A stretch of 64,000 bases of DNA from assembly GCA_022825265.1 (NCBI GenBank), contig JAJDXE010000011.1:157968-221967 (forward strand), read 5' to 3'. Source of the stretch: Dehalococcoidia bacterium. Lineage in GTDB: Bacteria > Chloroflexota > Dehalococcoidia > Bin125. Numbering within the stretch: position 1 is the first letter of the stretch; every line of letters begins with the position of its first letter. Of the stretch, positions 42,437 through 52,329 are shown piece after piece. A program made the position numbers and the translations under genes. Under the pieces are notes generated by a model. That model saw nothing but the letters and a program-made list of their open reading frames with translations, was not told the origin of the DNA and made no database searches.

Positions 42437-43786
42437 CTAACGACGACCTGTGGCCGTCCGCACGCCGGGCATCCCGGGTACTTTGCCGGAAGCCAGATCT
42501 TTCATGATCCCCTTGGCCTGCTTGAACTGGTTCAGCAACTGGTTGACCTCCTGCGGCGTGGTCCCGCTGCCCTTCGCGATCCGCCGCCGCCGAGAGCCAT
42601 TGATCATGTCCGGCTTCTGCCGCTCCTCGGGCGTCATCGAGAAGACGATCGCCTCGAAGTGCTTGAAGAAATCGTCATCAATCTCGTCGACATTGATCTG
42701 GTTCTTGATCGAACTCAACCCGGGAATCATGTTCACGATCTGCGAGATCGGCCCCATCTGCCGAACCTTGCCGATCTGCTCGATGAAGTCGTTCAGGTCG
42801 AACTCACCCTCTTGCAGGCGACGGCGCCAGACCTTCGCATCCTGATCGCCGAACTCCTCCGACGCCCGTTCGACCAGCGTCGACATGTCTCCGTGACCGA
42901 GGATCCGGCCGGCCAGTCGATCGGGATGGAACTGCTCCAACGCATCCGCCCGCTCGCCGACGCCGAGGAACTTGATCGGCGCTCCGGTCACGGCGCGAAT
43001 CGACAGCGCCGCCCCGCCGCGAGCGTCGCCGTCCATCTTGGACAGCACCACGCCCGAGATCCCGACCGCCTCGTCGAACGCCGACGCCGCGTTCACCGCG
43101 TCCTGACCTGACATCGCATCGGCGACCAGCAGCACCTCGGTCGGATTGAATCGATCCCGCAGCTCCGTGATCTCCGACATCATGTCTTCGTCGATATGCA
43201 GCCGACCGGCCGTATCGACGATTACCGTGCCCGCGCCGAGCTGCGAGGCTCGCTCCAGCCCTTGCTCAACGATCCTGGCCGGCTTTTCACCCGGACCGAG
43301 ATCGAAGACCTCGATATCAAGCTGCCGGCCAAGCGCCTGCAACTGATCGATGGCTGCCGGACGGTACACGTCGGCCGCAATCAACAGCGGACGATCCCCG
43401 GCCTTTCGAGCACGCAGCGCGAGCTTGGCCGATGTCGTCGTCTTGCCCGATCCCTGCAGTCCAACCATCAGGATGATCGTTGGACCCTGGGACGCCCGCT
43501 GCAGGCTTGGAGACTCCGTGCCCAGCAGCGAAACCAGTTCCTCGTTGATGATCTCGATCACGCGGTTCAGCGGAGTCGGCGACTTCATCACATCATCGGC
43601 GCTGGCTCGGCCGCGCACCGCCTTGATGAAGTCGCGAGCGACCTTATAGTTGACGTCCGCTTCGAGCAGCGCCAGGCGGACCTCGCGCAGCGCCGCCTCG
43701 AGGTCTTTCTCCGATATCGCGCCGCGCCGGCCCAGCGTCGCAAAGACGCCTTGCAGCTTCCCGCTCAGGGCATCGAACATCGCCAT
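42437..43786 (-). CDS. ffh: Signal recognition particle protein Ffh
   Basis: GTPase that targets ribosomes translating membrane proteins. 449 residues from the ATG at 43786 (MAMFDALSGKLQGVFATLGR); no strong ribosome binding site is visible, and the start lies 15 bases after the gap stop. NG domains: VGLQGSGKTTTSAKLALRAR, DTAGRLHIDEDMM, LSKMDGDARGGAALSI. M domain: RRRRIAKGSGTTPQEVNQLL, the RNA-binding signature. The SRP RNA gene was not found in the window. Confidence 0.95.
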   Translation of the reverse strand: MAMFDALSGKLQGVFATLGRRGAISEKDLEAALREVRLALLEADVNYKVARDFIKAVRGRASADDVMKSPTPLNRVIEIINEELVSLLGTESPSLQRASQGPTIILMVGLQGSGKTTTSAKLALRARKAGDRPLLIAADVYRPAAIDQLQALGRQLDIEVFDLGPGEKPARIVEQGLERASQLGAGTVIVDTAGRLHIDEDMMSEITELRDRFNPTEVLLVADAMSGQDAVNAASAFDEAVGISGVVLSKMDGDARGGAALSIRAVTGAPIKFLGVGERADALEQFHPDRLAGRILGHGDMSTLVERASEEFGDQDAKVWRRRLQEGEFDLNDFIEQIGKVRQMGPISQIVNMIPGLSSIKNQINVDEIDDDFFKHFEAIVFSMTPEERQKPDMINGSRRRRIAKGSGTTPQEVNQLLNQFKQAKGIMKDLASGKVPGMPGVRTATGRR

Positions 43787-43800
43787 TGGTGTGATTCTAC

Positions 43801-44826
43801 TTAGGAGAGCCCGGCCTCGGCCATCCGCACGCAGAGGTCGCCGACTCGCACGCTGTAGCCCCACTCGTTGTCGTACCAGCTCACGACCTTCACCTGGGTG
43901 CCCTCGATCACCATCGTCGACAGCGCGTCGATGATCGAGGAAGCGGGCGAGCCCTTGAAGTCGCTGCTGACGAGCGGCTCGTCGGTGTAGTCCAGAATCC
44001 CGTGCAGCGGCGATTCCAGGTCGGTCGCGGCCTTCTCAAAGGCGGCGTTGAGCTCTTCCGCGTCGGTCGCGCGTTCCGCGTCGACCACCAGGTCAACCAC
44101 CGAAACCGTGCTCGTCGGCACGCGGTAGGCCATACCGTTGAGTTTGCCGTTCAGGTGAGGCAGCACGAGTCCGACCGCCTTCGCTGCGCCCGTCGTCGTC
44201 GGGATGATGTTCATCGCCGCCGCGCGAGCCCGGCGCAGGTCGCCGTGGACGGTGTCGAGAATCGCCTGGTCGTTCGTGTAGGCGTGGATGGTCGACATAA
44301 TCCCGCTCTTGATGCCGACGGTGTCGTCGATCACCTTGGCCATCGGCGCGAGGCAGTTGGTGGTGCAGGACGCGTTGGAGACGACGTGGTGCGAAGCGGG
44401 GTCGTAGGCATCGTCGTTGACGCCCAGCACGATGGTCAGGTCCTCGTTCTTGGCCGGCGCGGAGATCACGACCTTTGACGGCCCATGGTTCAGATGACCG
44501 CGAGCCCTCTCCGCATCCGTGAAGATGCCGGTGCTCTCGACCACGATCTCAACCCCGTAGTCGCCCCAGGGAATCTGTCCGGGGTCGCGCTCGGAGATCA
44601 CGGCGATGCGCTGACCATCGATCACCAGGTCGCCATCGACAACATCAACCTCGCCCGGGTAGCGTCCGTAGTTGGTGTCGTACTTGAACAGGTGGGCGTT
44701 GGTCTCGGAGTCGGTGAGGTCGTTGATCGCGACGACTTCAAGATTGTCGCCATGGAAGTCGAGCATGCCTTTGAGCACCTGCCGACCGATCCGGCCGAAG
44801 CCGTTGATGCCAATTTTCGTCGTCAC
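43801..44826 (-). CDS. gap: Glyceraldehyde-3-phosphate dehydrogenase, type I
   Basis: Oxidative phosphorylation of glyceraldehyde-3-phosphate in glycolysis. 341 residues. The Rossmann start [20 protein letters not shown], the active-site [17 protein letters not shown] with catalytic Cys near 155, [18 protein letters not shown], and [16 protein letters not shown] at the end are all standard. GTG start with AGGAGAA upstream. Enolase lies about 3 kb away on the other strand, but the two are not in one operon. Confidence 0.97.
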   Translation of the reverse strand: MTTKIGINGFGRIGRQVLKGMLDFHGDNLEVVAINDLTDSETNAHLFKYDTNYGRYPGEVDVVDGDLVIDGQRIAVISERDPGQIPWGDYGVEIVVESTGIFTDAERARGHLNHGPSKVVISAPAKNEDLTIVLGVNDDAYDPASHHVVSNASCTTNCLAPMAKVIDDTVGIKSGIMSTIHAYTNDQAILDTVHGDLRRARAAAMNIIPTTTGAAKAVGLVLPHLNGKLNGMAYRVPTSTVSVVDLVVDAERATDAEELNAAFEKAATDLESPLHGILDYTDEPLVSSDFKGSPASSIIDALSTMVIEGTQVKVVSWYDNEWGYSVRVGDLCVRMAEAGLS

Positions 44827-44977
44827 GAAGTTCTCCTGAGTGTGTGGGGGACGGTGCGTTCACCCGCAGGATCGCAGAGGGAGGCGGTGCGCTCAAGCGC
44901 GGTGGATGTAGAGGGCTGAACAGCGTGAAACGGGCGGAGCTGGGGATCGCCGTGACGCTGACGAGGAGGCCAACGGG

Positions 44978-45865
44978 CTAGAGCAAGATGCGCTTTGGCG
45001 CGCCGGAGGGTTGGCGGCGGTAGTTTTCGATCAGGAGGCGCTGTCGCCCCTGGTCGATGATCCATTCTCCTCGGCAGCGGCGTTCGTCTTGGAGGATGGT
45101 CTGGGTCTGACGGTGCAGGCGTTGGTACTCCTGCCGATCTTCAGATTCGACTCCGAACAGTCCGCTGCCGACTGCGAAGCGGCATTGGCGGTCCTGGATG
45201 ACGATCTGCCAGCCGAAGAGGAGCTGGGCCCAGCCCAGGTGGAACGCCTCGTCGGCCCAGTTGACGAGGAAGCGTTTGTCGTGGGATCCGTCGGCGGTTA
45301 GCAGGGCCGAGGCTCCGAAGTGGGGCCGGGAGAGCTCGGAGACGGCGCGGTAGGCGTCGGCGGTTTCGGGGGCCATGGCGATCTGCTGGCCGGCCATGTA
45401 CTGGCCCATCCCGATCTCGGTCGCATGATGCGCCGCGTTGTTCCCCCACGCCTCCCGCAGCCAGTCCTCGAACTCGATCTGTTCCTCACCGACCACCGCC
45501 TGCTCCGCCCCCAGCCACTCCATCGCCGCCCGCATCAGCGGCAGCGCAGCTGAGTAGGAAGCTCTCGCGGTCAGCGCCCGTGCCTCCAGCCCCCCGCTGT
45601 ACACCCGCGACCAGAACATCAACGCCGAGGCATAACGTCGGTTGCGGAACGAGGAGCCATAAGACTGCTCGACGATCTTTCGCTGCAGGGCAAACGCGTC
45701 GTCGAGCCAGCGAAGATCGAGCGGCAGGGCAAACGAAGTCTCGCGAAAGGCGTCGCGGCGAACCTGCGGCTCATCGTCGCGCGGCTTGACCAGTGCCGGT
45801 GTCTCGGCCGGGAATGTGATCGGCGAGATCCGCTGCTTTGGCGGACCCGGCTGGTCGTCCGTCAT
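44978..45865 (-). CDS. Hypothetical protein
   Basis: 295 residues from the ATG at 45865, which overlaps the upstream gene by four bases. No family recognised. Mostly helical, with many aromatic residues (RYASALMFWSRVYSGGLEAR, SYSAALPLMRAAMEWLGAEQ, WADEAFHLGWAQLLFGWQIV). No signal peptide or transmembrane segment; an A-M-E-W-L-G-A-E-Q segment and several His residues give no clear motif. Coupled to the next unknown gene, so the two are probably functionally linked. Confidence 0.6.
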   Translation of the reverse strand: MTDDQPGPPKQRISPITFPAETPALVKPRDDEPQVRRDAFRETSFALPLDLRWLDDAFALQRKIVEQSYGSSFRNRRYASALMFWSRVYSGGLEARALTARASYSAALPLMRAAMEWLGAEQAVVGEEQIEFEDWLREAWGNNAAHHATEIGMGQYMAGQQIAMAPETADAYRAVSELSRPHFGASALLTADGSHDKRFLVNWADEAFHLGWAQLLFGWQIVIQDRQCRFAVGSGLFGVESEDRQEYQRLHRQTQTILQDERRCRGEWIIDQGRQRLLIENYRRQPSGAPKRILL

Positions 45866-46461
45866 GTCGTTGCGGTCCCCTGGTCGCGGGAAGCCAGCAC
45901 TGCCTCCAGCCACTCCAGTAAGCGCTCGCTCTGGCACTCGATAAACGGCCGATCGGGATGCCAGGCCCACAGCTCGCGGACGACCTCAAGCGTCGACCAA
46001 GTGCTGCCTTCGCCGCCGTTGGCGATTTGCACCAGCCGAGTGGCGACATGATCCGCCGTCCAGACCAGCGGGCGCTCATAGTCCAGCATCCGCGTCGACT
46101 GGGTCAGCGCGCGGATCCAGCGTTCGACCGTGTCAAACGCGACTCGACGGTCCATCAACATCGCCCGAAGCGCCAACACTTCCGGCAGGTCAATCACGCG
46201 AGCTGGCGGGCGATCGGGCGGTGGGACCGGTTCCGGTCCGTCGTCCTCGGGGAAGCGCTCGAGCGCATCGGTCCAGTTGGCAGCCGGAACGCGGCGCAGT
46301 TCGTTGTAGACCAGCGCGCCCCCGGAACCGGCATCCCACCAGGCGCGAAGGCGCGTATGACGCGCAGCGCGCAGGCGGTCGTGGCGCGGCTGAACAGGCG
46401 GCTGATCAGGGGGTTGGGCGACCTGGGTGACGTCGGAATCGGGAGAGGAAGAAGAGGGCAC
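45862..46461 (-). CDS. Hypothetical protein
   Basis: 199 residues from a GTG at 46461; family not recognised. A disordered, Pro-rich N-terminus (residues 1-25, and PEPVPPPDRPPARV in the middle) surrounds a W-rich helical part (RLRAWWDAGSGGALVYNELR, VRELWAWHPDRPFIECQSER). Soluble. Its ATGA-type junction with the downstream 295-residue gene indicates an operon of two. Confidence 0.55.
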   Translation of the reverse strand: MPSSSSPDSDVTQVAQPPDQPPVQPRHDRLRAARHTRLRAWWDAGSGGALVYNELRRVPAANWTDALERFPEDDGPEPVPPPDRPPARVIDLPEVLALRAMLMDRRVAFDTVERWIRALTQSTRMLDYERPLVWTADHVATRLVQIANGGEGSTWSTLEVVRELWAWHPDRPFIECQSERLLEWLEAVLASRDQGTATT

Positions 46462-46682
46462 GCGCTTAGGTTATCGCAGGGCTTATCGCAGCTCGTTCTG
46501 TCGGCGGAAGGCGCCTAGTTCTGTTGATGGAACGTTACGTGGATTACCCGATAACTGCGATTACGCATCATCCACGCGTGGTCTCGCCAGCGGTTGCTAG
46601 AGCGGATCCAGCGCCGACGCCTGTTGCCGGCGCCGCCACTACACAATCGCGATGGCGAACACGAAGGAGACGACTCGGCAAT

Positions 46683-47603
46683 ATGGAACACGAAATCCAG
46701 CAGTTTCTGACTTACATGGCAGCCGAGCGAGGAGCGTCGGCCAACACGATCTCGGCCTATCGCAACGACCTGGCCCAGCTGCGCGCCTACTTCGTCGAGC
46801 ACCAGCACCGGCACGAGGACGAGGCGCAGACCACACCGATCGAAGAGATCGACGCCGAACAGCTGCAGGAGTACATCGTGCACCTGCGTGAGCAGCAGTA
46901 CGCCGCCGCGACGGTCGCCCGCAAGGTGGCGGCAGTCAAGAGCCTGTTCGGCTACCTGCACGGTGAGGGTCTGATTCACGTCAACCCGGCGGAGCAGTTG
47001 TCGTCGCCGAGGGTCGGCCGCAGTTTGCCGCGGACGCTGACGGTGCAGGAGGTTGACGCACTGCTCGAACAGCCGGGTCGCTGGGACACTCCCGAGGCCG
47101 CCCGCGATCAGGCGATGCTGGAGATGCTGTATGCGACGGGGATGCGGGTCTCGGAGTTTGTCTCGCTGGACTTGTCCTCGATCGAGCTGCAGGGTCAGCG
47201 GGCCTCGGTGCGCTGCGTGGGCAAGGGACGCCGCGAGCGCCTGATTCCGATTCACTCGGCTGCGGTCGCGGCGTTGCACCATTACCTGCAGGAAGCGCGA
47301 CCCAAGTTGGCCCGAGGCCGTCGCGAGGTGGCATTGTTCATCAATCGGCGGGGCGAGCGTCTGACGCGGCAGGGCGTCTGGTTGATCATCAAGAACTACG
47401 CGGAGGCTGCGGGCATCTCGGGTGTGACTCCGCACACGCTGCGGCATAGCTTTGCGACGCACCTGCTGCGCGGGTCAGCGCCGTTGCGTAATGTGCAGGA
47501 GCTGATGGGTCACGCCAACATCTCAACGACTCAGCTCTACACGCAGTTGACCGACGAACACCTGCGGGACGTCTACGATCGGGCACATCCGCGCGCCAGC
47601 TAG
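46683..47603 (+). CDS. Tyrosine recombinase, XerC/XerD type
   Basis: 306 residues from ATG 46683 (MEHEIQQFLTYMAAERGASA), the usual Xer length. The N-terminal SAM-like core-binding domain is followed by the catalytic domain with Arg in LYATGMRVSEFVSLDL, Lys in CVGKGRRERLIPIH, the H-x-x-R in TPHTLRHSFATHLLRG, and HANISTTQLYTQL with the final His and the Tyr nucleophile. Probably the chromosome-dimer-resolution recombinase; whether it is XerC or XerD cannot be told, and no dif-like site was recognised nearby. Confidence 0.9.
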   Translation: MEHEIQQFLTYMAAERGASANTISAYRNDLAQLRAYFVEHQHRHEDEAQTTPIEEIDAEQLQEYIVHLREQQYAAATVARKVAAVKSLFGYLHGEGLIHVNPAEQLSSPRVGRSLPRTLTVQEVDALLEQPGRWDTPEAARDQAMLEMLYATGMRVSEFVSLDLSSIELQGQRASVRCVGKGRRERLIPIHSAAVAALHHYLQEARPKLARGRREVALFINRRGERLTRQGVWLIIKNYAEAAGISGVTPHTLRHSFATHLLRGSAPLRNVQELMGHANISTTQLYTQLTDEHLRDVYDRAHPRAS

Positions 47604-47644
47604 CCGTCACGGCTGCGAGTACCGGGGCGCGCGTCCGAGTCTGA

Positions 47645-48955
<1,311 letters not shown>

Positions 48956-48987
48956 GGCAAGTGGGCGAGGCGCGGGCAGAGCGGGGC

Positions 48988-49032
48988 GGCCCCCTCCGTC
49001 GCTTCGCGACACCTCCCCCAGAGGGGGAGGTC
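48988..49032. repeat. Dispersed paired-hairpin repeat, variant copy
   Basis: Between convergent eno and uvrC: GGCCCCCTCCGTCGCTTCGC, then GACACCTCCCCC and GAGGGGGAGGTC. GTCGC-TTC-GCGAC is the inner hairpin and CCTCCCCC/GGGGGAGG the outer one. Same architecture as the copy at 17771; it may double as a bidirectional terminator for the two genes. Confidence 0.75.
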
Positions 49033-49038
49033 TTAGAT

Positions 49039-50967
49039 TCACAGTTCGGTTTTGAGTTGTTCGGCGAGGCGCTGGGTCATGCCGGGGGTTGCGGCGATGT
49101 CGGTGACGTCGGCCTCTCGGAGTGCCTGGAGCGAGCCGAACTTGCGTAGGAGGGCCTTCTTGCGGCGCGGGCCGATTCCCTTGATCCGGTCGAGGGTGCT
49201 CTGCGATGTCTGGCGGGCGCGCAGGCGGCGGTGGTAGGAGATGGCGAAGCGGTGTGCCTCGTCGCGGATGCGCTGGACGAGGTAGAGGCCCTGGGAGCGG
49301 CGGTCGAGGCGGACGGGGTCGGAGGAGTCGACCTGGAAGAGGAGTTCCTCGCGTTTGGCCAGTCCGGCCAGCGGGATGTCGTCGACGGCGAGGTTGCGCA
49401 TGACGTCATGGGCGGCCGAGACCTGGCCCTTGCCTCCGTCGACGATGACCAGATCGGGGATCGCGCCCCAGCCTTCCGCATCGGATTGATCTTCCTCATC
49501 TGATGGCGCCGTGGACGGATCATCAGGCACGTCGAAACCCTGAGATCGCTGGGCACGGCGTTCTTCGCCAAGACGCTTGAAGCGACGCTGGATGACCTCG
49601 GCCATGGAGGCGAAGTCGTTCGGGCCCTCGCTGGTGTCGACCGTTTTGATGCGGAAGCGGCGGTATTCGCTGGTCGCGGGCTGTCCGTCGAGGAAGACGA
49701 CCATTGAGGCGACGACGTTGGAACCCTGGGTGTTTGAGATGTCGTAACACTCGATCCGCTTTGGCGGCGTCGGCAGGCTGAGCGCTTCTTCCAACTCTTC
49801 GAGTGCCGCGTCGGTGCGGCCGCGATCGGCCATCCAGCGGACGCGCGACATTGCCAGGGTCTCGGAGGCGTTCTCGGTGGCCATGGTGACCAGTCGGCGC
49901 TTGTCGCCTCGCTTTGGATGCCTGACTTCGACCTTCAGTCCGCGCTTCTCAGACAGCCAGCCTTGCAGCAGCTCCAGGTCGTCCACTTCGTCGGGGATGA
50001 GGACCAGTCTGGGCGGCTGGAGGCCGCCCTCGTAGTGCTGGCGGAGGAAGGATGCGATGACGGAGCCGGGCGATTCGTCCTTGACGCCGGCGAGGTTGAA
50101 GTGGTCGGAGCCGGCCATGTTCTGGCCGCGGATGAAGAGCATCTGGACGACGGCTTCGTCTCCGTCGACGGCGAGGCCGAAGACGTCGATTTCGGCGGCT
50201 GAGGTGTCGGCGGTGAGCTGGGTCTCGGTGACTCGCTCGACGGCGGTGATCTGGTCGCGGAGTTGGGCGGCGCGCTCGAAGTTGAGCTCGTCGGCGGCGT
50301 CGGTCATCGAGGTCTTGAGTTGCTTGACGACGGTTTCGCTCTTGCCGTCGAGGAAGAGCATGGTCTGGTCGATGACTTCCTGGTACTCGTCCGGGGTGCA
50401 GAAGGAGGTGCAGGGGGCGATGCAGCGGCGGATGTAGTACTCGAGGCAGGGTCGGGGATCGGAGCCGGTGATCTCCTTGTCGCAGGAGCGCCAGGGGAAG
50501 AGTTTCTTGGTCAGGTCGAGGGTGGTGCGGACGGACTTGGCGGAGGCGTAGGGGCCGAAGTAGCGGGCGCCGTCTTTGGCGACTCGGCGGGTGATGGTGA
50601 CGCGCGGCCAGGGGGCGTCGACGTCGATCTTGAGGTAGGGGTAGTGCTTGTCGTCCTTGAGGCGGACGTTGAAGAAGGGCTGGTGGCGCTTGACCAGCGT
50701 GGCTTCGAGGTGGAGGGCGTCCTGCTCGGTGTGGGTGGTGACGACCTCGAGCTGGGCGATCTTCGAGGCGAGGACTCGGGTCTTGCCTTCGAGCGAGCGG
50801 GGGGAGCCGAAGTAGCTGCGGACGCGAGACCTGAGATTGGCCGCTTTGCCGATGTAGATGACGCGGTCGTTGGCGTCGCGGAAGGTGTAGACGCCGGGCT
50901 TGGCGGGCAGGGCGGCGACCTGCGCCTGGAGTTGGGCTCGGGTCTGTTCGGGGGCGTCGGTGGTCAC
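49039..50967 (-). CDS. uvrC: Excinuclease ABC subunit C
   Basis: Makes both incisions in nucleotide-excision repair. 642 residues from GTG 50967 (VTTDAPEQTRAQLQAQVAAL). The order is as in the family. GIY-YIG domain: KPGVYTFRDANDRVIYIGKA. Cysteine-containing linker: DPRPCLEYYIRRCIAPC. UVR motif: FERAAQLRDQITAVERV. RNase H-like nuclease: RIECYDISNTQGSNVVASMV and LVIVDGGKGQVSAA. C-terminal helix-hairpin-helix pair: SQSTLDRIKGIGPRRKKALL. The frame upstream of the start crosses two tRNA genes and is not coding. Confidence 0.95.
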   Translation of the reverse strand: MTTDAPEQTRAQLQAQVAALPAKPGVYTFRDANDRVIYIGKAANLRSRVRSYFGSPRSLEGKTRVLASKIAQLEVVTTHTEQDALHLEATLVKRHQPFFNVRLKDDKHYPYLKIDVDAPWPRVTITRRVAKDGARYFGPYASAKSVRTTLDLTKKLFPWRSCDKEITGSDPRPCLEYYIRRCIAPCTSFCTPDEYQEVIDQTMLFLDGKSETVVKQLKTSMTDAADELNFERAAQLRDQITAVERVTETQLTADTSAAEIDVFGLAVDGDEAVVQMLFIRGQNMAGSDHFNLAGVKDESPGSVIASFLRQHYEGGLQPPRLVLIPDEVDDLELLQGWLSEKRGLKVEVRHPKRGDKRRLVTMATENASETLAMSRVRWMADRGRTDAALEELEEALSLPTPPKRIECYDISNTQGSNVVASMVVFLDGQPATSEYRRFRIKTVDTSEGPNDFASMAEVIQRRFKRLGEERRAQRSQGFDVPDDPSTAPSDEEDQSDAEGWGAIPDLVIVDGGKGQVSAAHDVMRNLAVDDIPLAGLAKREELLFQVDSSDPVRLDRRSQGLYLVQRIRDEAHRFAISYHRRLRARQTSQSTLDRIKGIGPRRKKALLRKFGSLQALREADVTDIAATPGMTQRLAEQLKTEL

Positions 50968-51061
50968 GGATTCAGCGTAGCGAACCCCGGCGATGGGTAT
51001 GGGGCGCTGGTCCCCGAATGAATCGGGGACTGGGGTCGGGTCGGAGGTTGGGGGAGTGAAG

Positions 51062-51138
51062 TGGCGCGCCCGGCAGGACTTGAACCTGCGACCTCTGCCT
51101 CCGCAGGGCAGCGCTCTAATCCGCTGAGCTACGGGCGC
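51062..51138 (-). tRNA. tRNA-Arg (anticodon GCG)
   Basis: Minus strand: acceptor GCGCCCG/CGGGCGC, D-arm GCTCAGCGGATTAGAGC, anticodon stem CTGCC/GGCAG with loop CTGCGGA, so positions 34-36 are GCG. T-arm GCAGGTTCAAGTCCTGC; CCA encoded. Most bacteria use ACG (inosine) for CGU/CGC codons, so GCG is unusual. Confidence 0.92.
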
Positions 51139-51159
51139 AATTGATGTGGGGAGGTGAGA

Positions 51160-51246
51160 TGGTGCCGACGGAGGGATTCGAACCCCCACGGGCTTAAGCC
51201 CACTACGCCCTGAACGTAGCGCGTCTGCCAATTTCGCCACGTCGGC
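51160..51246 (-). tRNA. tRNA-Leu (anticodon CAG)
   Basis: Class II tRNA with a long variable arm (TGGGCTTAAGCCCG). Acceptor GCCGACG/CGTCGGC, anticodon stem CTACG/CGTAG with loop TTCAGGG, and encoded CCA. 87 bases. Confidence 0.95.
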
Positions 51247-51319
51247 ACGGATCAGGAGTGTTGCGTCTCCTCACAGCTGTTGGGGCAGCCCAAGGGCAGC
51301 CTATCGGCTGATTGGGCGC

Positions 51320-51396
51320 TGGTGGGCGATGCAGGACTTGAACCTGCGGCCTCTCGGATGTGAACCGAACGCTCTAGCCAGCTGAGCTAATCGCCC
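51320..51396 (-). tRNA. tRNA-Val (anticodon CAC)
   Basis: Acceptor GGGCGAT/ATCGCCC, D-arm GCTCAGCTGGCTAGAGC, anticodon loop TTCACAT, T-arm GCAGGTTCAAGTCCTGC, and encoded CCA. The acceptor stem is the same as in the tRNA-Val at 53558. Confidence 0.95.
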
Positions 51397-51463
51397 ACGA
51401 ATACCTATCTGATTGACGCACCCCGAGGTGCTGGTCTGTTTGACGCACCGCTAAGTGCTGGGG

Positions 51464-51539
51464 TGGTAGCAGCGGCAGGACTCGAACCTGCGACACGGGG
51501 CTTATGAGTCCCCTGCTCTGCCAACTGAGCTACGCTGCC
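51464..51539 (-). tRNA. tRNA-Met (anticodon CAU)
   Basis: Acceptor GGCAGCG/CGCTGCT with a G-U first pair, D-arm GCTCAGTTGGCAGAGC, anticodon loop CTCATAA in stem GGGG/CCCC, and encoded CCA. It lacks the three G-C pairs of an initiator anticodon stem, so elongator Met is most likely; a lysidine-modified Ile tRNA is the alternative. Confidence 0.88.
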
Positions 51540-51650
51540 ACGTTTGCTCAGGGTATCGCACGGTATCGAGCGAATCGCGGTTGGTCAAAGGTCTTGCTGC
51601 GTCTCGCCGTTCGCTGATCGCATACTCTGACGCACAACGTAGTCCGGCTG

Positions 51651-52277
51651 ATGCGAACGGTGTCGGCGATGGCGATCGAGTGGCGTCCCAACGACCCATC
51701 CTTCAGCCTGTCGGGACAGATACTGGTTGCATCGCGTCACCTGACCGATCCGAACTTCTTTCGCACCGTGGTGCTGATCCTGGAGCATGGCGAGGGCGCG
51801 TTGGGCGTGGTGCTCAATCGGCCGACCGAGATCACGATCGCCGATGTCGTTCCGACCTGGCTGGATCTGGCGGCGGAGCCGCGGGTCGTGTTCCAGGGCG
51901 GCCCGGTTGAGCGCACTGCGGCGATCGGTCTGGCGCGGCCAGAGGGCGCGCTTGATCCGGAGCAGACCTGGTTCTCCCTGGCAGTCAGCGAGGCCGGTCG
52001 AGAACTGGGAATCGTCAACTTGAGCGCAGAGCCGGGCGATCTAGCCGGTGTGGTTCGCGATCTGCGCATCTACTCGGGATACGCTGGCTGGAGTCCGGGC
52101 CAACTTGAGAGTGAGATCCAGGCCGGAGGCTGGCTGGTGCTCGACCACATCGAGTTCGAGGGGTCGTTCGATCCACTGACCAGCGATCCGGCGACGCTCT
52201 GGAACCAGGCTTCGAGCGCGGCCGCCAGCGGGCAAGGAGTGAGGGTCATCGACGGTCCGTCGGTGCAGAACAACTAG
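51651..52277 (+). CDS. YqgE/AlgH (DUF179) family protein
   Basis: 208 residues; a later ATG at 51669 would remove six residues. LSGQILVASRHLTDPNFFRT near 20-39, LILEHGEGALGVVLNRPTEI and QGGPVERTA are the hallmark blocks of this family, and RIYSGYAGWSPGQLESEIQA with GGWLVLDH near 138-165 completes it. The family's biochemical role is not settled despite the AlgH name. It lies 50 bp before the thioredoxin-like gene on the same strand. Confidence 0.88.
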   Translation: MRTVSAMAIEWRPNDPSFSLSGQILVASRHLTDPNFFRTVVLILEHGEGALGVVLNRPTEITIADVVPTWLDLAAEPRVVFQGGPVERTAAIGLARPEGALDPEQTWFSLAVSEAGRELGIVNLSAEPGDLAGVVRDLRIYSGYAGWSPGQLESEIQAGGWLVLDHIEFEGSFDPLTSDPATLWNQASSAAASGQGVRVIDGPSVQNN

Positions 52278-52329
52278 CGAAGACCGACTCCGCCGGGCAG
52301 GTCGTAGCGGGGCTGGGGAGGAACGCGCG

